Shown here: piece by piece, positions 23,308 through 31,634 of the stretch
How the letters are laid out: every line of letters starts with the position of its first letter
How positions within the stretch are numbered: position 1 is the stretch's first letter
IMG/VR virus record: IMGVR_UViG_3300050821_006672
Span: 1-64,000 of that record
Reading direction: 5' to 3' (one strand)
Source of the DNA: a virus
Length of the DNA: 64,000 nucleotides
Position numbers and translations under genes: made by a program
Notes under the pieces: model-generated
Database searches by the model: none
Told to the model about the DNA's origin: nothing
Seen by the model: only the letters and a program-made list of their open reading frames with translations

Positions 23308-23826
23308 TTACTCTCCCAAGCAGTGCTTTATCTCTGCTACCAGGTCAATCATACTAGGATCACATCCAGTAAGTGTGCACAGCTTCTCGTTCGTAGTCTG
23401 GCGCTTGCCATCACTGTAATGGCGTGTTGGCGCGCGGAGTTTGTCAGCCTGCTCTACAAGAGCACAAATGGCATTACGCACAGTCGTTGCTGCATGGGCG
23501 AGACCGTACAAGTCACTGACGCTGACATCGTTGCGTTCGATGAATGTCGCTTCGGTTTCTTCTGAAGACACGCAGTCAGCGATTGGCAAGTCGAGTTGGG
23601 CCGTGCGTTTCTTGGATAAATCATGTACACGGCTTGTAAAGGTCCTTTGGAATAAACGCATCACGTGAGGGCGATCAACTGCGTCGGGATAGTGGCGTAT
23701 AACGTATAACCAGCATTCGTATCCTTCTTGCACAAGATCATCGAGTTCGTACCATGAAGCGACACGCCAATAGTTTTTGTGTGCGTATTTGAACATCCAA
23801 CGCTGAGCGCTCTTATCCATATCCAT
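23308..23826 (-). CDS. Sigma-70 region 2-like protein
   Basis: 172 residues from ATG 23826 (GGGGAT upstream). The segment WYELDDLVQEGYECWLYVIRH resembles the core-binding DDLVQEG motif of sigma region 2. A Phe/Arg-rich helix (LFQRTFTSRVHDLSKKR) follows where the -10-binding helix would be. The C-terminal HTH expected of region 4 is weak (NEKLCTLTGCDPSMIDL). It could redirect host RNA polymerase or be a degenerate sigma-like protein found in phage replication regions. Promoter preference cannot be told. Confidence 0.6.
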   Translation of the reverse strand: MDMDKSAQRWMFKYAHKNYWRVASWYELDDLVQEGYECWLYVIRHYPDAVDRPHVMRLFQRTFTSRVHDLSKKRTAQLDLPIADCVSSEETEATFIERNDVSVSDLYGLAHAATTVRNAICALVEQADKLRAPTRHYSDGKRQTTNEKLCTLTGCDPSMIDLVAEIKHCLGE

Positions 23827-24085
23827 GATTTGATCCCCGCGTGTTGAAAGAGGTTGGTTGGCCTTGCTGGCATCCGCCACCAATCCCGCGTTCGCGGTTT
23901 CTCATTCGGATTAGAATGACAGGCCCATAGAAAGTTAAGTGGGCGGTTGGCATTTAGGGGACCGCCCGGCTCCCATAGGAGAGTGATCGGAGTGCTACGC
24001 GGGGACGAGGGCGCTCGCGATCTCCTTGTTGCCTCAAGGAACTGTGTTTGTTCCCGCTGGGTCAGAATCAATATACCCTTAGTTT
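23827..24085 (-). other. 260-base interval with only a doubtful reading frame
   Basis: A minus-strand frame runs from TTG 24059 through the interval and beyond the start of the sigma-like gene, but it is Pro/Arg/Trp-rich and overlaps that gene extensively. A small hairpin CTCC-CATA-GGAG lies near 23970. I see no confident gene or promoter. Confidence 0.4.
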
Positions 24086-25084
24086 CTACATCGCAACTGC
24101 CTCTAAAAGTTCCTTGTGTGACGTGAGTTCTCCTGGGTCTTTTGTCCCTTGCGATAGCCTACTAATTTGGACGTTGAGATCACGTAGCTGTGCTGTGATT
24201 CTCATTGCCACATGTAATGTGCCCCGATCTAGCAGAAGAACTCGTCGCTTGAATCTTGGTAGAAGCTTGTGCAAAAGATTAACTTGCTGCCCACTTGGGG
24301 CGCTTGTAAAAAAGCATGTGCTACAAATGCCATATCTCTGACCGAGTACATTTACTTTAAGGCTATCGAAAGGTCCCTCACAGAGAACAATGGTATTACA
24401 ATTACTGGTATTTAGATCGTCGAACCAAAGTAGGTAGTTAGAGATGGGACCAACTGCGATAGGAACACCGGCTTTGTGAGCCTGCTCACTATCTATCGTC
24501 AGGCTCTTGTAGCGTATTGTCAAACGAGATGAAATCGTGCGACCTGTCCAGGACACGAGTTCCCCATTGAAGTATACAGGAAAGATAATACGTCCTTTGA
24601 ACGCACCTGAAACGCAGTAATGAAGATCGTAGTCGCGTGTGAGTTTTTCAGGTGAGGTAAACCCACGTCGATGAAGATAGCTAATGTAAGGTCTGGCTGA
24701 GGGTAGTTGTCGAAACGGGCGAAACGTGTCGGGGAGTTCCAGTGGGATCGGGATTGGCTTCTCTGGTGGGTCCAGAGCTTGTTGGACTCGTTCCAGAAAA
24801 TTACTTGGGATGTTGGTCGATGTTACTCCTGTAATTGCCAACGCTTGTTGCCACGAGCAGTTAGTGAGTACCTGCACGAGTCGTGCTGGGTTCCGGCCAC
24901 GATGGTCGGGATTGCGTAGACAACGATATCCCGGTTCGCCAATGGCGAGATGTTGGGATGGGTCTGCGTTGCCACACCAAGGACATTGAATTGCCACAAG
25001 GTCGCGGCGAGGCAGGTTCGGACTTTTGGTCACGAACGCAATGCCCCGCTGCGATAGAAAGTTGATCCAGTCGAATGAGGTCAT
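24086..25084 (-). CDS. dnaG: DnaG-type DNA primase
   Basis: 332 residues. A zinc-binding domain (Cys34, Cys37, Cys55, His61, the CPWC...C...H order) is followed by a TOPRIM region: IVLCEGPFDSLKV, then a SAPSG turn and LLLDRGTLH, where bacterial primases have DxD. It is shorter than bacterial DnaG and lacks the helicase-binding C-terminal domain. It would prime synthesis beside DnaB (33358-34824). The DRG at the metal site instead of DxD should be examined. Confidence 0.85.
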   Translation of the reverse strand: MTSFDWINFLSQRGIAFVTKSPNLPRRDLVAIQCPWCGNADPSQHLAIGEPGYRCLRNPDHRGRNPARLVQVLTNCSWQQALAITGVTSTNIPSNFLERVQQALDPPEKPIPIPLELPDTFRPFRQLPSARPYISYLHRRGFTSPEKLTRDYDLHYCVSGAFKGRIIFPVYFNGELVSWTGRTISSRLTIRYKSLTIDSEQAHKAGVPIAVGPISNYLLWFDDLNTSNCNTIVLCEGPFDSLKVNVLGQRYGICSTCFFTSAPSGQQVNLLHKLLPRFKRRVLLLDRGTLHVAMRITAQLRDLNVQISRLSQGTKDPGELTSHKELLEAVAM

Positions 25085-25088
25085 GGAC

Positions 25089-26423
25089 TCAGTTTAATTC
25101 GATGCATTCCCCGAATGGAACTGAATCCATTCGATGGCACAACTGTTTGATGAACATAGGCTGTTCATACCCAGCCCATAGGACCCGGTAGGGAGGTTCT
25201 GATCCGAACGAACTTGAGTCGAGATCAGTAAGGTAAACGACTCCAGCCACATCCGGAGCATTTTCAGTGAACCATGCAAATGCCGGATCGAATCGTGTCC
25301 CGCCTCGGCCTTTGGCCTTCAAGTCGATGATCTCGCCCATTACGTACTCGGTGACGCTCTGGACACGATCATCGCAGAACACGACGGTGAGCTTGTCGAT
25401 CTTGCCGTCGTCGAGTGCTGCCTGCGCCTCACTCGCGAACTGTTGCAACATTTCTGACGATACCGACGCCGAATCATCGACCGCGATACCAACGTGATGG
25501 ATGCCGTCAGTTGTAGTGCCCGGTGCGATGATACCAAAGGGCAACATGCGTCGGTTCGGTCTTGCCCATGTGTAATCCTTGGTCGAGGACGGCTCAATCC
25601 AGGAACGTAGTACATCCCGCCAGTCGACTTTGGGTCGATTGAGGTTGGTGATGATTTCCTCGATAAACCCAGGAAGTCGACCTTCGCCCTGACGACGTGC
25701 AAAGTTTGTAGCCTGCCGGACTGCGACATTCCATTCTTCAGCTACGTCGTCCAGAGTCGATTGGTCGTTCTGTGGAGCGGCGTCGATGACGGCGCCGCAA
25801 TCGCCCGGGTCTGATATTGGCGCGTTTGTGCCGTTCGCTGAATCATCCCCAGCATTACCAGAGTTGCTCCCATTAGCAGGGCTATCAGCGTCATCAGTGC
25901 CCTGACCTGTGCTTCCTGTTTCTGCGTCCACATCGTCGTCATTCCCATCCTTGTCGCCGCTTTGGTTTTGTCCATCATCCTCACCATCACCTTCTTGGTC
26001 ATCGCTCTCTTCGGGCTGTTCCTGCTGCTGGGTCTTAAGGATGCGATATACATCGTCGGCATGCATCCCCTTGAACTGAACGTCGCAGTACGCTTCTTGT
26101 GGAACAACGAATCCGGCCTCTCGCAGGGAAAGGTTCACGACGTGATCACATGCGACGTTCCACAATTCAGGATCGCGGTTACCACGCCGTGTAGTGTGGT
26201 TGAGGGCGCAGTGAAGAACCTCGTGCGCCCCCACGAATAGCAGCTTTGGATCATTGCAGCGATCGAGAAACGCTGGGTCGTAAAGCCAGCGTTTGCCATC
26301 CGTCGCCATCGTGCCAATCCCGGGTGCCGACATCAGTTGAAGTCGCGATGCCAGGAACCCGAAGAAGGGATGGTGTACTATGAGCTGCGAGCGCAGCCTT
26401 GTCATTCGTGGGTCGATGTCCAT
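25089..26423 (-). CDS. VWA-like protein with an HExxH metallopeptidase-like domain (DUF2201-type)
   Basis: 444 residues. HEVLHCALNH (67-76) looks like a zinc HExxH helix. A long acidic Gln/Asp/Glu/Asn-rich linker covers about 148-220, and the C-terminal VWA-like domain begins VGIAVDDSASVSSEML, a MIDAS-like DxSxS. It is paired with a MoxR-type AAA ATPase immediately upstream, the usual arrangement for such systems, which remodel or assemble complexes. Its phage role is unknown. GGGGG lies before the ATG. Confidence 0.8.
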   Translation of the reverse strand: MDIDPRMTRLRSQLIVHHPFFGFLASRLQLMSAPGIGTMATDGKRWLYDPAFLDRCNDPKLLFVGAHEVLHCALNHTTRRGNRDPELWNVACDHVVNLSLREAGFVVPQEAYCDVQFKGMHADDVYRILKTQQQEQPEESDDQEGDGEDDGQNQSGDKDGNDDDVDAETGSTGQGTDDADSPANGSNSGNAGDDSANGTNAPISDPGDCGAVIDAAPQNDQSTLDDVAEEWNVAVRQATNFARRQGEGRLPGFIEEIITNLNRPKVDWRDVLRSWIEPSSTKDYTWARPNRRMLPFGIIAPGTTTDGIHHVGIAVDDSASVSSEMLQQFASEAQAALDDGKIDKLTVVFCDDRVQSVTEYVMGEIIDLKAKGRGGTRFDPAFAWFTENAPDVAGVVYLTDLDSSSFGSEPPYRVLWAGYEQPMFIKQLCHRMDSVPFGECIELN

Positions 26424-26432
26424 TATGTCCCC

Positions 26433-27482
26433 CTAGATCAAAACATGCTGATTGCGAACGGCCCACTCCGTGTAACCCTTCGCGACCTTCAAGGAAGGAT
26501 CACGCTTGGTTGCAGACTGGGCGACGATCACTTGATATTCCTCAGGCAGACGCGCCAGGTACGTGAAGATCGGTCCTGACGTTTTGGCGGTCATTAGATT
26601 ACCCAACATCCCTGCTACGGCATACTGAACATCGGGTTGCGCCCCACTTGGCACTCGAGCTGCTTTGGGATCAGAGATGATATCGTCGATAGAGATCATA
26701 TTGGAGTAGACTCGCCAGAACGCTTCGAACTCGTCGGCCGCAGCCGGTCCGACGTAGCCCGAGAATATCTTACGGCGCATTGCGGGAGCTTCGTCGATGA
26801 ACTGGAACGCATTGGTCCAGGACCGGGCCGATGGGAACGCTGTCTCGTCCTTGCCAACCGAGAATGCCGTCTGTCCCGCGATGCCGATTGTCTCGCCCGG
26901 CATGACGTGGAACAGTGCGGGGCGGAACCGGAGGAAGGCGACACCGCGATGATCGACATGTTCCAACGCGTACTGTTCAAGCCACGATGTAAGATCGGGC
27001 TCGACGCACTGCACGTTGAAGCGATTGGCGAGCGCGGTTGACATGCGCTGGGCCGCTGCACGATCAGCGACGTTGTTGCCAGATGCCATTGCAACCCAGC
27101 CGCCAGGCATTGTCCAAGAACCAATCCGTCGCTCCTGAATGATGCCGTAGGCCGTAGCCTGCATCAGTTGACTGACCACGTTGATCTCGTCGAACAGCAT
27201 GATGCCATCAGGACCGTGCTTCTTCTCGTCGGGAAGATCATCGGGACAGAACCAACGCAGCTTGCCAGTCTTGGCATCGGGAATGCGGATGCCACCGACA
27301 TCGACTGGGTCCCGCAACGTCAGTCGAAAGTCGATGAATCCGATCTCCATGGTTTGGCATGTCTTCTCGAACAGCGAGGTCTTACCCATGCCGGGCTTGC
27401 CGAGAAGCATCAAGGGGCGGCGTTTACCGTAGTGACTTTTGATCATCGCCGCTGCGTCGAGCATTGAGATTGAGTGTGTCAT
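26433..27482 (-). CDS. MoxR-type AAA ATPase
   Basis: 349 residues. Walker A LLGKPGMGKTSL (26-37), Walker B GIMLFDEIN, a sensor region VAMASGNN and an AAA lid match the MoxR group. It probably acts on or with the VWA protein encoded downstream and with the 27679-28578 product. CATAGGAGAG gives a strong ribosome site. The cluster is common in phages and plasmids but its function is not established. Confidence 0.85.
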   Translation of the reverse strand: MTHSISMLDAAAMIKSHYGKRRPLMLLGKPGMGKTSLFEKTCQTMEIGFIDFRLTLRDPVDVGGIRIPDAKTGKLRWFCPDDLPDEKKHGPDGIMLFDEINVVSQLMQATAYGIIQERRIGSWTMPGGWVAMASGNNVADRAAAQRMSTALANRFNVQCVEPDLTSWLEQYALEHVDHRGVAFLRFRPALFHVMPGETIGIAGQTAFSVGKDETAFPSARSWTNAFQFIDEAPAMRRKIFSGYVGPAAADEFEAFWRVYSNMISIDDIISDPKAARVPSGAQPDVQYAVAGMLGNLMTAKTSGPIFTYLARLPEEYQVIVAQSATKRDPSLKVAKGYTEWAVRNQHVLI

Positions 27483-27682
27483 GTTTCTCTCCTATGATTC
27501 CGTAGTCTACCTTCCGCCTTTGCGCGTTCACGTCCACGCTGTTCGTGAGTAAATAAAGCGTGGCGTTCCTTTTCTCGCCGCGTTAGTTCTTCGCGTAGTT
27601 TGAATTTGTACGTGTCAGTAGTCGCAATTTTGATCAGGTTGCGAATTTGACGCGTACTGAGTTGTTGGAGTAACTCATTCAT
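27479..27682 (-). CDS. Small basic protein upstream of the MoxR gene
   Basis: 67 residues, mostly helical and rich in Arg, Glu and Lys (LREELTRREKERHA). Both ends overlap neighbours by ATGA, so it is translationally coupled to the MoxR ATPase and the 27679-28578 gene. No domain recognised. Confidence 0.65.
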   Translation of the reverse strand: MNELLQQLSTRQIRNLIKIATTDTYKFKLREELTRREKERHALFTHEQRGRERAKAEGRLRNHRRET

Positions 27683-28578
27683 GACATGAACGCCGCGACA
27701 TCGGTGAGAATCTTGTCCGCAGCTTTGGCGACTGCGCCACGGACACTATCATTCTCGCGGAGCGTATCGGCGTCATTCAGACACAACTCCGATTCGATCC
27801 GCTTTGTCAGGGCGGTGAGCTTTGCATCGCCCGTCAGGTTGAAGGCCGGCAACAACGCAACCAACTCGCGCACGTTTTCGACGAGTGAATCACGGAACAG
27901 GCCCTCGGCGCGATTGTCTTCGTCGCCGGGTTTGTAAGCCTTGAGCCGCTCCGCCATATGCCCGACCAACTTGGTGATACGCTCCTTGACGTCCTGCATT
28001 GCCGAGTCTAGTGCACCCCTCATGCGCTCTTCGACGTCCTGTTGGACCATCGAGAGATGTTCTTGCGCGATATCAACGCGGAAGTCCTTCGCATCTGGAC
28101 AGGGCATGACCTTGATGTCAAAACCAAAGTGGTTCCGGATCGAGTTTGGCGAGGGGTAGTCATCCTCGTTGAACATACCGTTGAGCCGCGACTTCGCACG
28201 CTTGATGATGCCTGCGTAGTTCTTCGCGAAGGTGTCGGCCGCTGCATCGTACTCTACCTTGAGCTTTCGCATCTCATCGACGTAGCTCATGTAGAGCGCT
28301 GCCGGCAAAAGACGACTACCATCATCCAACCAGGGTTGGGTCAGCATGTAGTGACGTTGGCGGGCCGCTGTCCTGATCTGGTTGAGTTCCTTGATGTCGA
28401 TTTTGTCGACCAGGAGCTTGTTGTAGCGCCCGGCATCGGGCGTCGCATGATTGCGGCGATTGGTCTCCTCGGTGACCGATGCATCATATCGACGCGCGGT
28501 CCACATTGAGACGTTGACAGCGGCGAGGACCGCTTTCTGCGCCAGTAAATTTGGCGCGGTTGTTTTTGACTTGGACAT
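27679..28578 (-). CDS. Conserved phage protein linked to MoxR/VWA (DUF3150-like)
   Basis: 299 residues from ATG 28578, with AAAGGAGGG upstream. It is mostly helical, with WTARRYDASVTEE, KIDIKELNQIR and a long coiled C-terminal half. Its place beside MoxR and VWA genes and its helical layout fit the DUF3150-type proteins reported in such clusters, a tentative assignment. It may be an adaptor or substrate of the ATPase. Confidence 0.6.
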   Translation of the reverse strand: MSKSKTTAPNLLAQKAVLAAVNVSMWTARRYDASVTEETNRRNHATPDAGRYNKLLVDKIDIKELNQIRTAARQRHYMLTQPWLDDGSRLLPAALYMSYVDEMRKLKVEYDAAADTFAKNYAGIIKRAKSRLNGMFNEDDYPSPNSIRNHFGFDIKVMPCPDAKDFRVDIAQEHLSMVQQDVEERMRGALDSAMQDVKERITKLVGHMAERLKAYKPGDEDNRAEGLFRDSLVENVRELVALLPAFNLTGDAKLTALTKRIESELCLNDADTLRENDSVRGAVAKAADKILTDVAAFMS

Positions 28579-28579
28579 T

Positions 28580-28753
28580 TCATCCCTCCTTTGAGACCAG
28601 CCACAGGCCAAACCCCGCGTTTGAATCCGTGCCGGCGCGATCCGGTCCAGGCCCCCATCGTTTGATCATTGCCTTACGCCGCGCCTCTTTCTCGGTCGCG
28701 GCTTCGACGATGGTCACTTCATCTTTCGGGCCGTTAAAGGTCCAGGTTGGCAT
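28580..28753 (-). CDS. 57-residue protein of unknown function
   Basis: MPTWTFNGPKDEVTIVEA begins a small alpha/beta protein: a strand, then an EKEARRKAMIKRWGPG helix. The layout is typical of small phage proteins with an ARxxAxxxRWG helix. ATG 28753 is chosen over 28756 because it overlaps the previous stop (TGATG) and lies six bases from AGGAGG. Confidence 0.7.
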   Translation of the reverse strand: MPTWTFNGPKDEVTIVEAATEKEARRKAMIKRWGPGPDRAGTDSNAGFGLWLVSKEG

Positions 28754-28998
28754 CATTTCCCTCCTATGAGTTGATCGTAGTGATCCCAGCGTGACCGAGG
28801 GAGCATCGTTGCATGTCCTTCCTGGGTCACGGCGTAGACCATTTTGGTGATGTCATTTCCGGCCGCGGTCTTGGCTTCCCACCATGACAAGCAATACTGC
28901 TTTACGCGGGTGCTCGGCGTGTGCCCTGAAACGACGGTGAAGTAGGACGCGCTCTTGACGATCGCGTCCTCCCATTCTTCCTGTGTGGGGACTGTCAT
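28753..28998 (-). CDS. Small protein of unknown function
   Basis: 81 residues starting MTVPTQEEWEDAIVKSASYF, mixed alpha/beta, ending DHYDQLIGGK. The ATG at 28998 overlaps the upstream stop (ATGA). No recognised domain. Confidence 0.65.
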   Translation of the reverse strand: MTVPTQEEWEDAIVKSASYFTVVSGHTPSTRVKQYCLSWWEAKTAAGNDITKMVYAVTQEGHATMLPRSRWDHYDQLIGGK

Positions 28999-29141
28999 AC
29001 TCGTCTGCCGTGCCAGATGATCTTGATCCACAGTATTGCGTAGCGATTGCCACGTGCTGCGTCGAGGATCATTTCAGCGGCTTTGAAAGGTGGGTGTCCA
29101 GCCGCTTTGAGCATGGCGTAGATTCTCGGATATCGTCTCAT
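28995..29141 (-). CDS. 48-residue protein of unknown function
   Basis: MRRYPRIYAMLKAAGHPP begins a short amphipathic, basic protein; the KAAEMILDAARGNRYA stretch is a likely helix. GGGGAG lies upstream, and ATGA overlaps occur at both ends, which is strong evidence for translation despite the size. Confidence 0.7.
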   Translation of the reverse strand: MRRYPRIYAMLKAAGHPPFKAAEMILDAARGNRYAILWIKIIWHGRRV

Positions 29142-29959
29142 TTCTTCTCCCCGATCGTGATGAATTTGTGCTCGGTGTCGTACCGAAGCAGGAAAGGACC
29201 GCGAGGCCCCGCCTTCTTTAGGTACTCGGCGACCGTCATCTTCGGCTTGTACATTGCGAAGAGATCGTAGGCAGCCGAACCGGGCTGCTTGGGATTCTTC
29301 TCGCTGACGACCGTGATGACGTGCTCGGGAGGGAAGTGCTTCCCGCGCTTGCGTCCCTTTTCCTTTGGAGCTGGTGCTTCGTCGTGCGCCTTGCCGTTTG
29401 CAACTGGCTTACGCTTTTCTTGCTGAGCGCGGAGAATCTCGCGCCCGGCCGGCTCGATGTTCTTGGGAAGGCTGAAGTCACGCACCTCGTTACGTTCCTC
29501 CTTACCGAGCGCCTTGCGTTGGTTCTCTTCCAGCTTGGCTTTCTGCTCCGGTGTCAGTGGCTTGCGGTTTTCGACTTTGAGAAAGCCGGGAATGCCGTTG
29601 TCGACGGGCTGTAGGTGCTTGTTAAGGCAGTTTACCATCTGGCCCCAAGGTGCCGGCTTGTCCCATTTGACCTCAGAGACAGTAGGACCGACAACTAGCA
29701 CCGTCCCGTGAATGTCGGGGCGCAGGACGCCATCCACTTGATCGTGAATGTTGTGGACCCGATCCTTGACGTTGGGCTGGTATGCGGGCTGGTCGAGTTT
29801 ATTCCACTGATATCGCGTGACGGTCTTCTGTCCCGAGGTTGTCAGTATCTTCTCCAATTCGAAATCGGCGCCTTCCTTGGCGTCGGCTCCGAGCGTGGCG
29901 AGTGCGGCTTTGATTGCGCGGTCGCGCTTGTCGAACGTCTTGGGTTGAGTTGCTAGCAT
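29138..29959 (-). CDS. Conserved-type protein of unknown function
   Basis: 273 residues from ATG 29959 (ATAGGAGAG upstream). A mixed N-terminal domain (1-140) is followed by a long charged linker with coiled and Lys/Pro-rich stretches (APAPKEKGRKRGKH) and a C-terminal segment with MTVAEYLKKAG. No catalytic motif is visible. The gene opens a run of small genes next to the MoxR/VWA cluster. Confidence 0.6.
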   Translation of the reverse strand: MLATQPKTFDKRDRAIKAALATLGADAKEGADFELEKILTTSGQKTVTRYQWNKLDQPAYQPNVKDRVHNIHDQVDGVLRPDIHGTVLVVGPTVSEVKWDKPAPWGQMVNCLNKHLQPVDNGIPGFLKVENRKPLTPEQKAKLEENQRKALGKEERNEVRDFSLPKNIEPAGREILRAQQEKRKPVANGKAHDEAPAPKEKGRKRGKHFPPEHVITVVSEKNPKQPGSAAYDLFAMYKPKMTVAEYLKKAGPRGPFLLRYDTEHKFITIGEKK

Positions 29960-30138
29960 GTTTGTCTCTCCTATGCAGAGCGCGTTTCTGATCGCTCCCA
30001 ATAACGCCGGGATTAGCCGGCGCTACCAGCAACGAGTTCAGCTTACTTTTATGATGACACGATCTTGCCGAGATATTCCTCTCCTATGTTCCGCATGAAG
30101 CGGCTGGGACCCTCTCTTGCGAAAGGGTCCGGGTCGCG
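29960..30138 (-). other. Non-coding interval with two hairpins and an orphan ribosome site
   Basis: A 7-bp stem (30107-30113 with 30124-30130) lies directly after the stop of the 30139-30333 gene. A CGCCGG/CCGGCG hairpin lies near 30009-30026. An ATAGGAGAG element at about 30068-30076 has no ATG, GTG or TTG at normal distance; the only in-phase option is a 12-codon frame from ATA. The interval may carry mRNA-processing signals or the remains of a lost gene. Confidence 0.45.
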
Positions 30139-30333
30139 TCAGGTTTTCGCGTTCTCGCGTTCATTCATTTCGTCGCGTAGGTCGTTTGCTGATTTAAGCG
30201 CTGCCGTAGCTGTGATCTTTGCTTTTTTATCAACGTTGAAGTACCTGAACACTGCGCCGGCATCATAGCGAACGTAATAGCCATAAATGCGTCTGCCGCT
30301 TGCGTCAGCAGTTACATAGAAGCGCTTTTCCAT
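30139..30333 (-). CDS. Small protein of unknown function
   Basis: 64 residues: MEKRFYVTADASGRRIYGYY, a beta-hairpin-like N-terminus, and a basic/acidic C-terminal helix (LRDEMNEREN). AAGGGAGG lies upstream. The size and fold type are common in phage early regions. Function unknown. Confidence 0.65.
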   Translation of the reverse strand: MEKRFYVTADASGRRIYGYYVRYDAGAVFRYFNVDKKAKITATAALKSANDLRDEMNERENAKT

Positions 30334-30345
30334 AGCTAGCCTCCC

Positions 30346-30831
30346 TTAGGCTCGGCTCAGGTAAGCCGTCGTAGCAGCCCGTGTAATCAGGTAGATCAGT
30401 GCGGGAATAACTGCGCCGAGCACCGCGGCGGGGTAGACCATCCAGCCCGTCGCCTGGCAAGCAAATGCCAGCGCATTCATTACCGCCGAACCGGCCAGCG
30501 TGCCGACGATAGCGGGTCTGGCGTGCTTGGATATCTTGCGGCGAATGACCTCGCTCACCGCGGTAACTAACAGCAGTTCCAGGGAAATGAAGCCCAGGTC
30601 GATGCCGACTGCCATCGCCCAGCTTTCCCAGATGGGGCACTCGGTCATAAGCTTGATGCCCGTCGCGAGATGGTGCAGCGACAACGCAGTCAGCGTTGCC
30701 GCTACCAGCCCAGCTGTGACCGCCATCGTCGCCTGCCGCCGTACCGCCTTGGTCGCCCGGGCAACTGCCCGATGCTTGCGGGCCTGCGAGTTAGTGCGAG
30801 GCAAGTTCACCACGTTTGCCGTCATAGTCAT
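30346..30831 (-). CDS. Multi-span membrane protein, DUF2637-like
   Basis: 161 residues from ATG 30831 (ATAGGAGAG upstream). A basic N-terminus is followed by four hydrophobic segments near 40-58, 75-97, 112-130 and 135-152. The layout, with an Asp in the second span (GIDLGFISLELLLV), recalls DUF2637-type phage and plasmid membrane proteins. It may alter the host membrane early in infection. Assignment tentative. Confidence 0.6.
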   Translation of the reverse strand: MTMTANVVNLPRTNSQARKHRAVARATKAVRRQATMAVTAGLVAATLTALSLHHLATGIKLMTECPIWESWAMAVGIDLGFISLELLLVTAVSEVIRRKISKHARPAIVGTLAGSAVMNALAFACQATGWMVYPAAVLGAVIPALIYLITRAATTAYLSRA

Positions 30832-30891
30832 GTTCTCTCTCCTATAGGGCATTGACGCCCGATATGCGGCCCGTAAGCGGCACGTCGCGGG

Positions 30892-31128
30892 TCAAGACGG
30901 ATGCTTAATACGGACCACGCGGAGTGTAACTGCCGTCTCTTGGCCCAAGGGCGTCATTACCCGCAAGTGCTCAGAAGCTATGAACTCCAGGTCATCAAGA
31001 CTGCGAATATCGACGCATCCGCTATGTCCGTTGTTCACAAACACGCGGTAATTCGGGGGCAAGTCCTTGGTCTTGTCGGCTTGCGCTTCTGCAGAAATGG
31101 CGCGAATAAGCGATCCGGTATGCTTCAT
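30892..31128 (-). CDS. Small protein of unknown function
   Basis: 78 residues starting MKHTGSLIRAISAEAQ, mixed charge, with a predicted strand-rich C-terminal half (VTLRVVRIKHPS). ATAGGAGAAGG precedes the ATG and contains the stop codon of the upstream small gene, so the two are coupled. Confidence 0.6.
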   Translation of the reverse strand: MKHTGSLIRAISAEAQADKTKDLPPNYRVFVNNGHSGCVDIRSLDDLEFIASEHLRVMTPLGQETAVTLRVVRIKHPS

Positions 31129-31138
31129 TTTCCTTCTC

Positions 31139-31294
31139 CTATAGCCTGTCATCTTTCAGGACTGCGCGGGCTAATGCGCAATCGACGGGCGGCAACTTTA
31201 GCCGCTCCGTTTCGACTTTTTCATCTAGAAGCTTGCGCCTCACTAACCATCCCCCGGCGCGCCCACATCCCCGGATTATCTTTCCGGCGGTCAT
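31139..31294 (-). CDS. 51-residue protein of unknown function
   Basis: MTAGKIIRGCGRAGGWLVRR begins a small basic protein whose C-terminal half (LPPVDCALARAVLKDD) is a likely helix. AAAGG lies two bases before the ATG, which is close. Its TAG lies inside the ribosome site of the next gene. It is the most upstream likely gene of this transcript segment. Confidence 0.5.
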   Translation of the reverse strand: MTAGKIIRGCGRAGGWLVRRKLLDEKVETERLKLPPVDCALARAVLKDDRL

Positions 31295-31634
31295 CGCCTT
31301 TGTGGAGGACTATGCCGATGCCTACCCGGCTTGGCGTTACCTCGGGGCGGATGGCTGGCTCTTGGCTTCAGGCCATGTCCCCTCGGGCTCTCCCGCTTCG
31401 ACCCCCAGGTCGTTGGCCTCGGGCCGTTCTGATTTCCCCGATCCCATCTCCCCGTTCCAATGATCAGAGTGTAGTCATAAATCATACATATGACAACTGA
31501 TTTGTTGCTTTTTTCTGACTTTTTCTTACTTATTTTTAGTTATCCCCAGGGAAAAGTAGTCATTGGCTAGTCTACGCGACTAGATGACTAGGGAATTACT
31601 CTGTTGTAGGGTTAGGTTCCTACTTGCGTAGGGA
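31295..31634 (-). other. Intergenic region upstream of the small-gene run
   Basis: 340 bases with no confident gene. Short frames exist on both strands (plus 31233-31463; minus MGSGKSERPEAN, 36 codons) but none has a good ribosome site plus context. The part near 31500-31560 is A/T-rich. CTAGTC at 31567-31572 is followed by two GACTAG copies (31578-31583, 31586-31591), a small inverted-repeat cluster that could be an operator. Confidence 0.5.
31468..31496 (-). promoter_or_regulatory. Sigma-70-like promoter, leftward
   Basis: On the minus strand, TTGTCA (31491-31496) and TACACT (31468-31473) are separated by 17 bases and precede the run of small genes from 31294 leftward. It would allow expression of these genes independent of the DnaB-helicase transcript upstream. 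Prediction from hexamer match only. Confidence 0.45.

Noticed and set aside
23661-24071. 136-codon minus-strand frame upstream of the sigma-like gene
   Set aside because: Overlaps the sigma-like gene for most of its length and has unnatural Pro/Trp/Arg composition.
31233-31463. 76-codon plus-strand frame in the leftward intergenic region
   Set aside because: Reads partly like protein but has no Shine-Dalgarno, opposes the operon and overlaps a small minus-strand gene.
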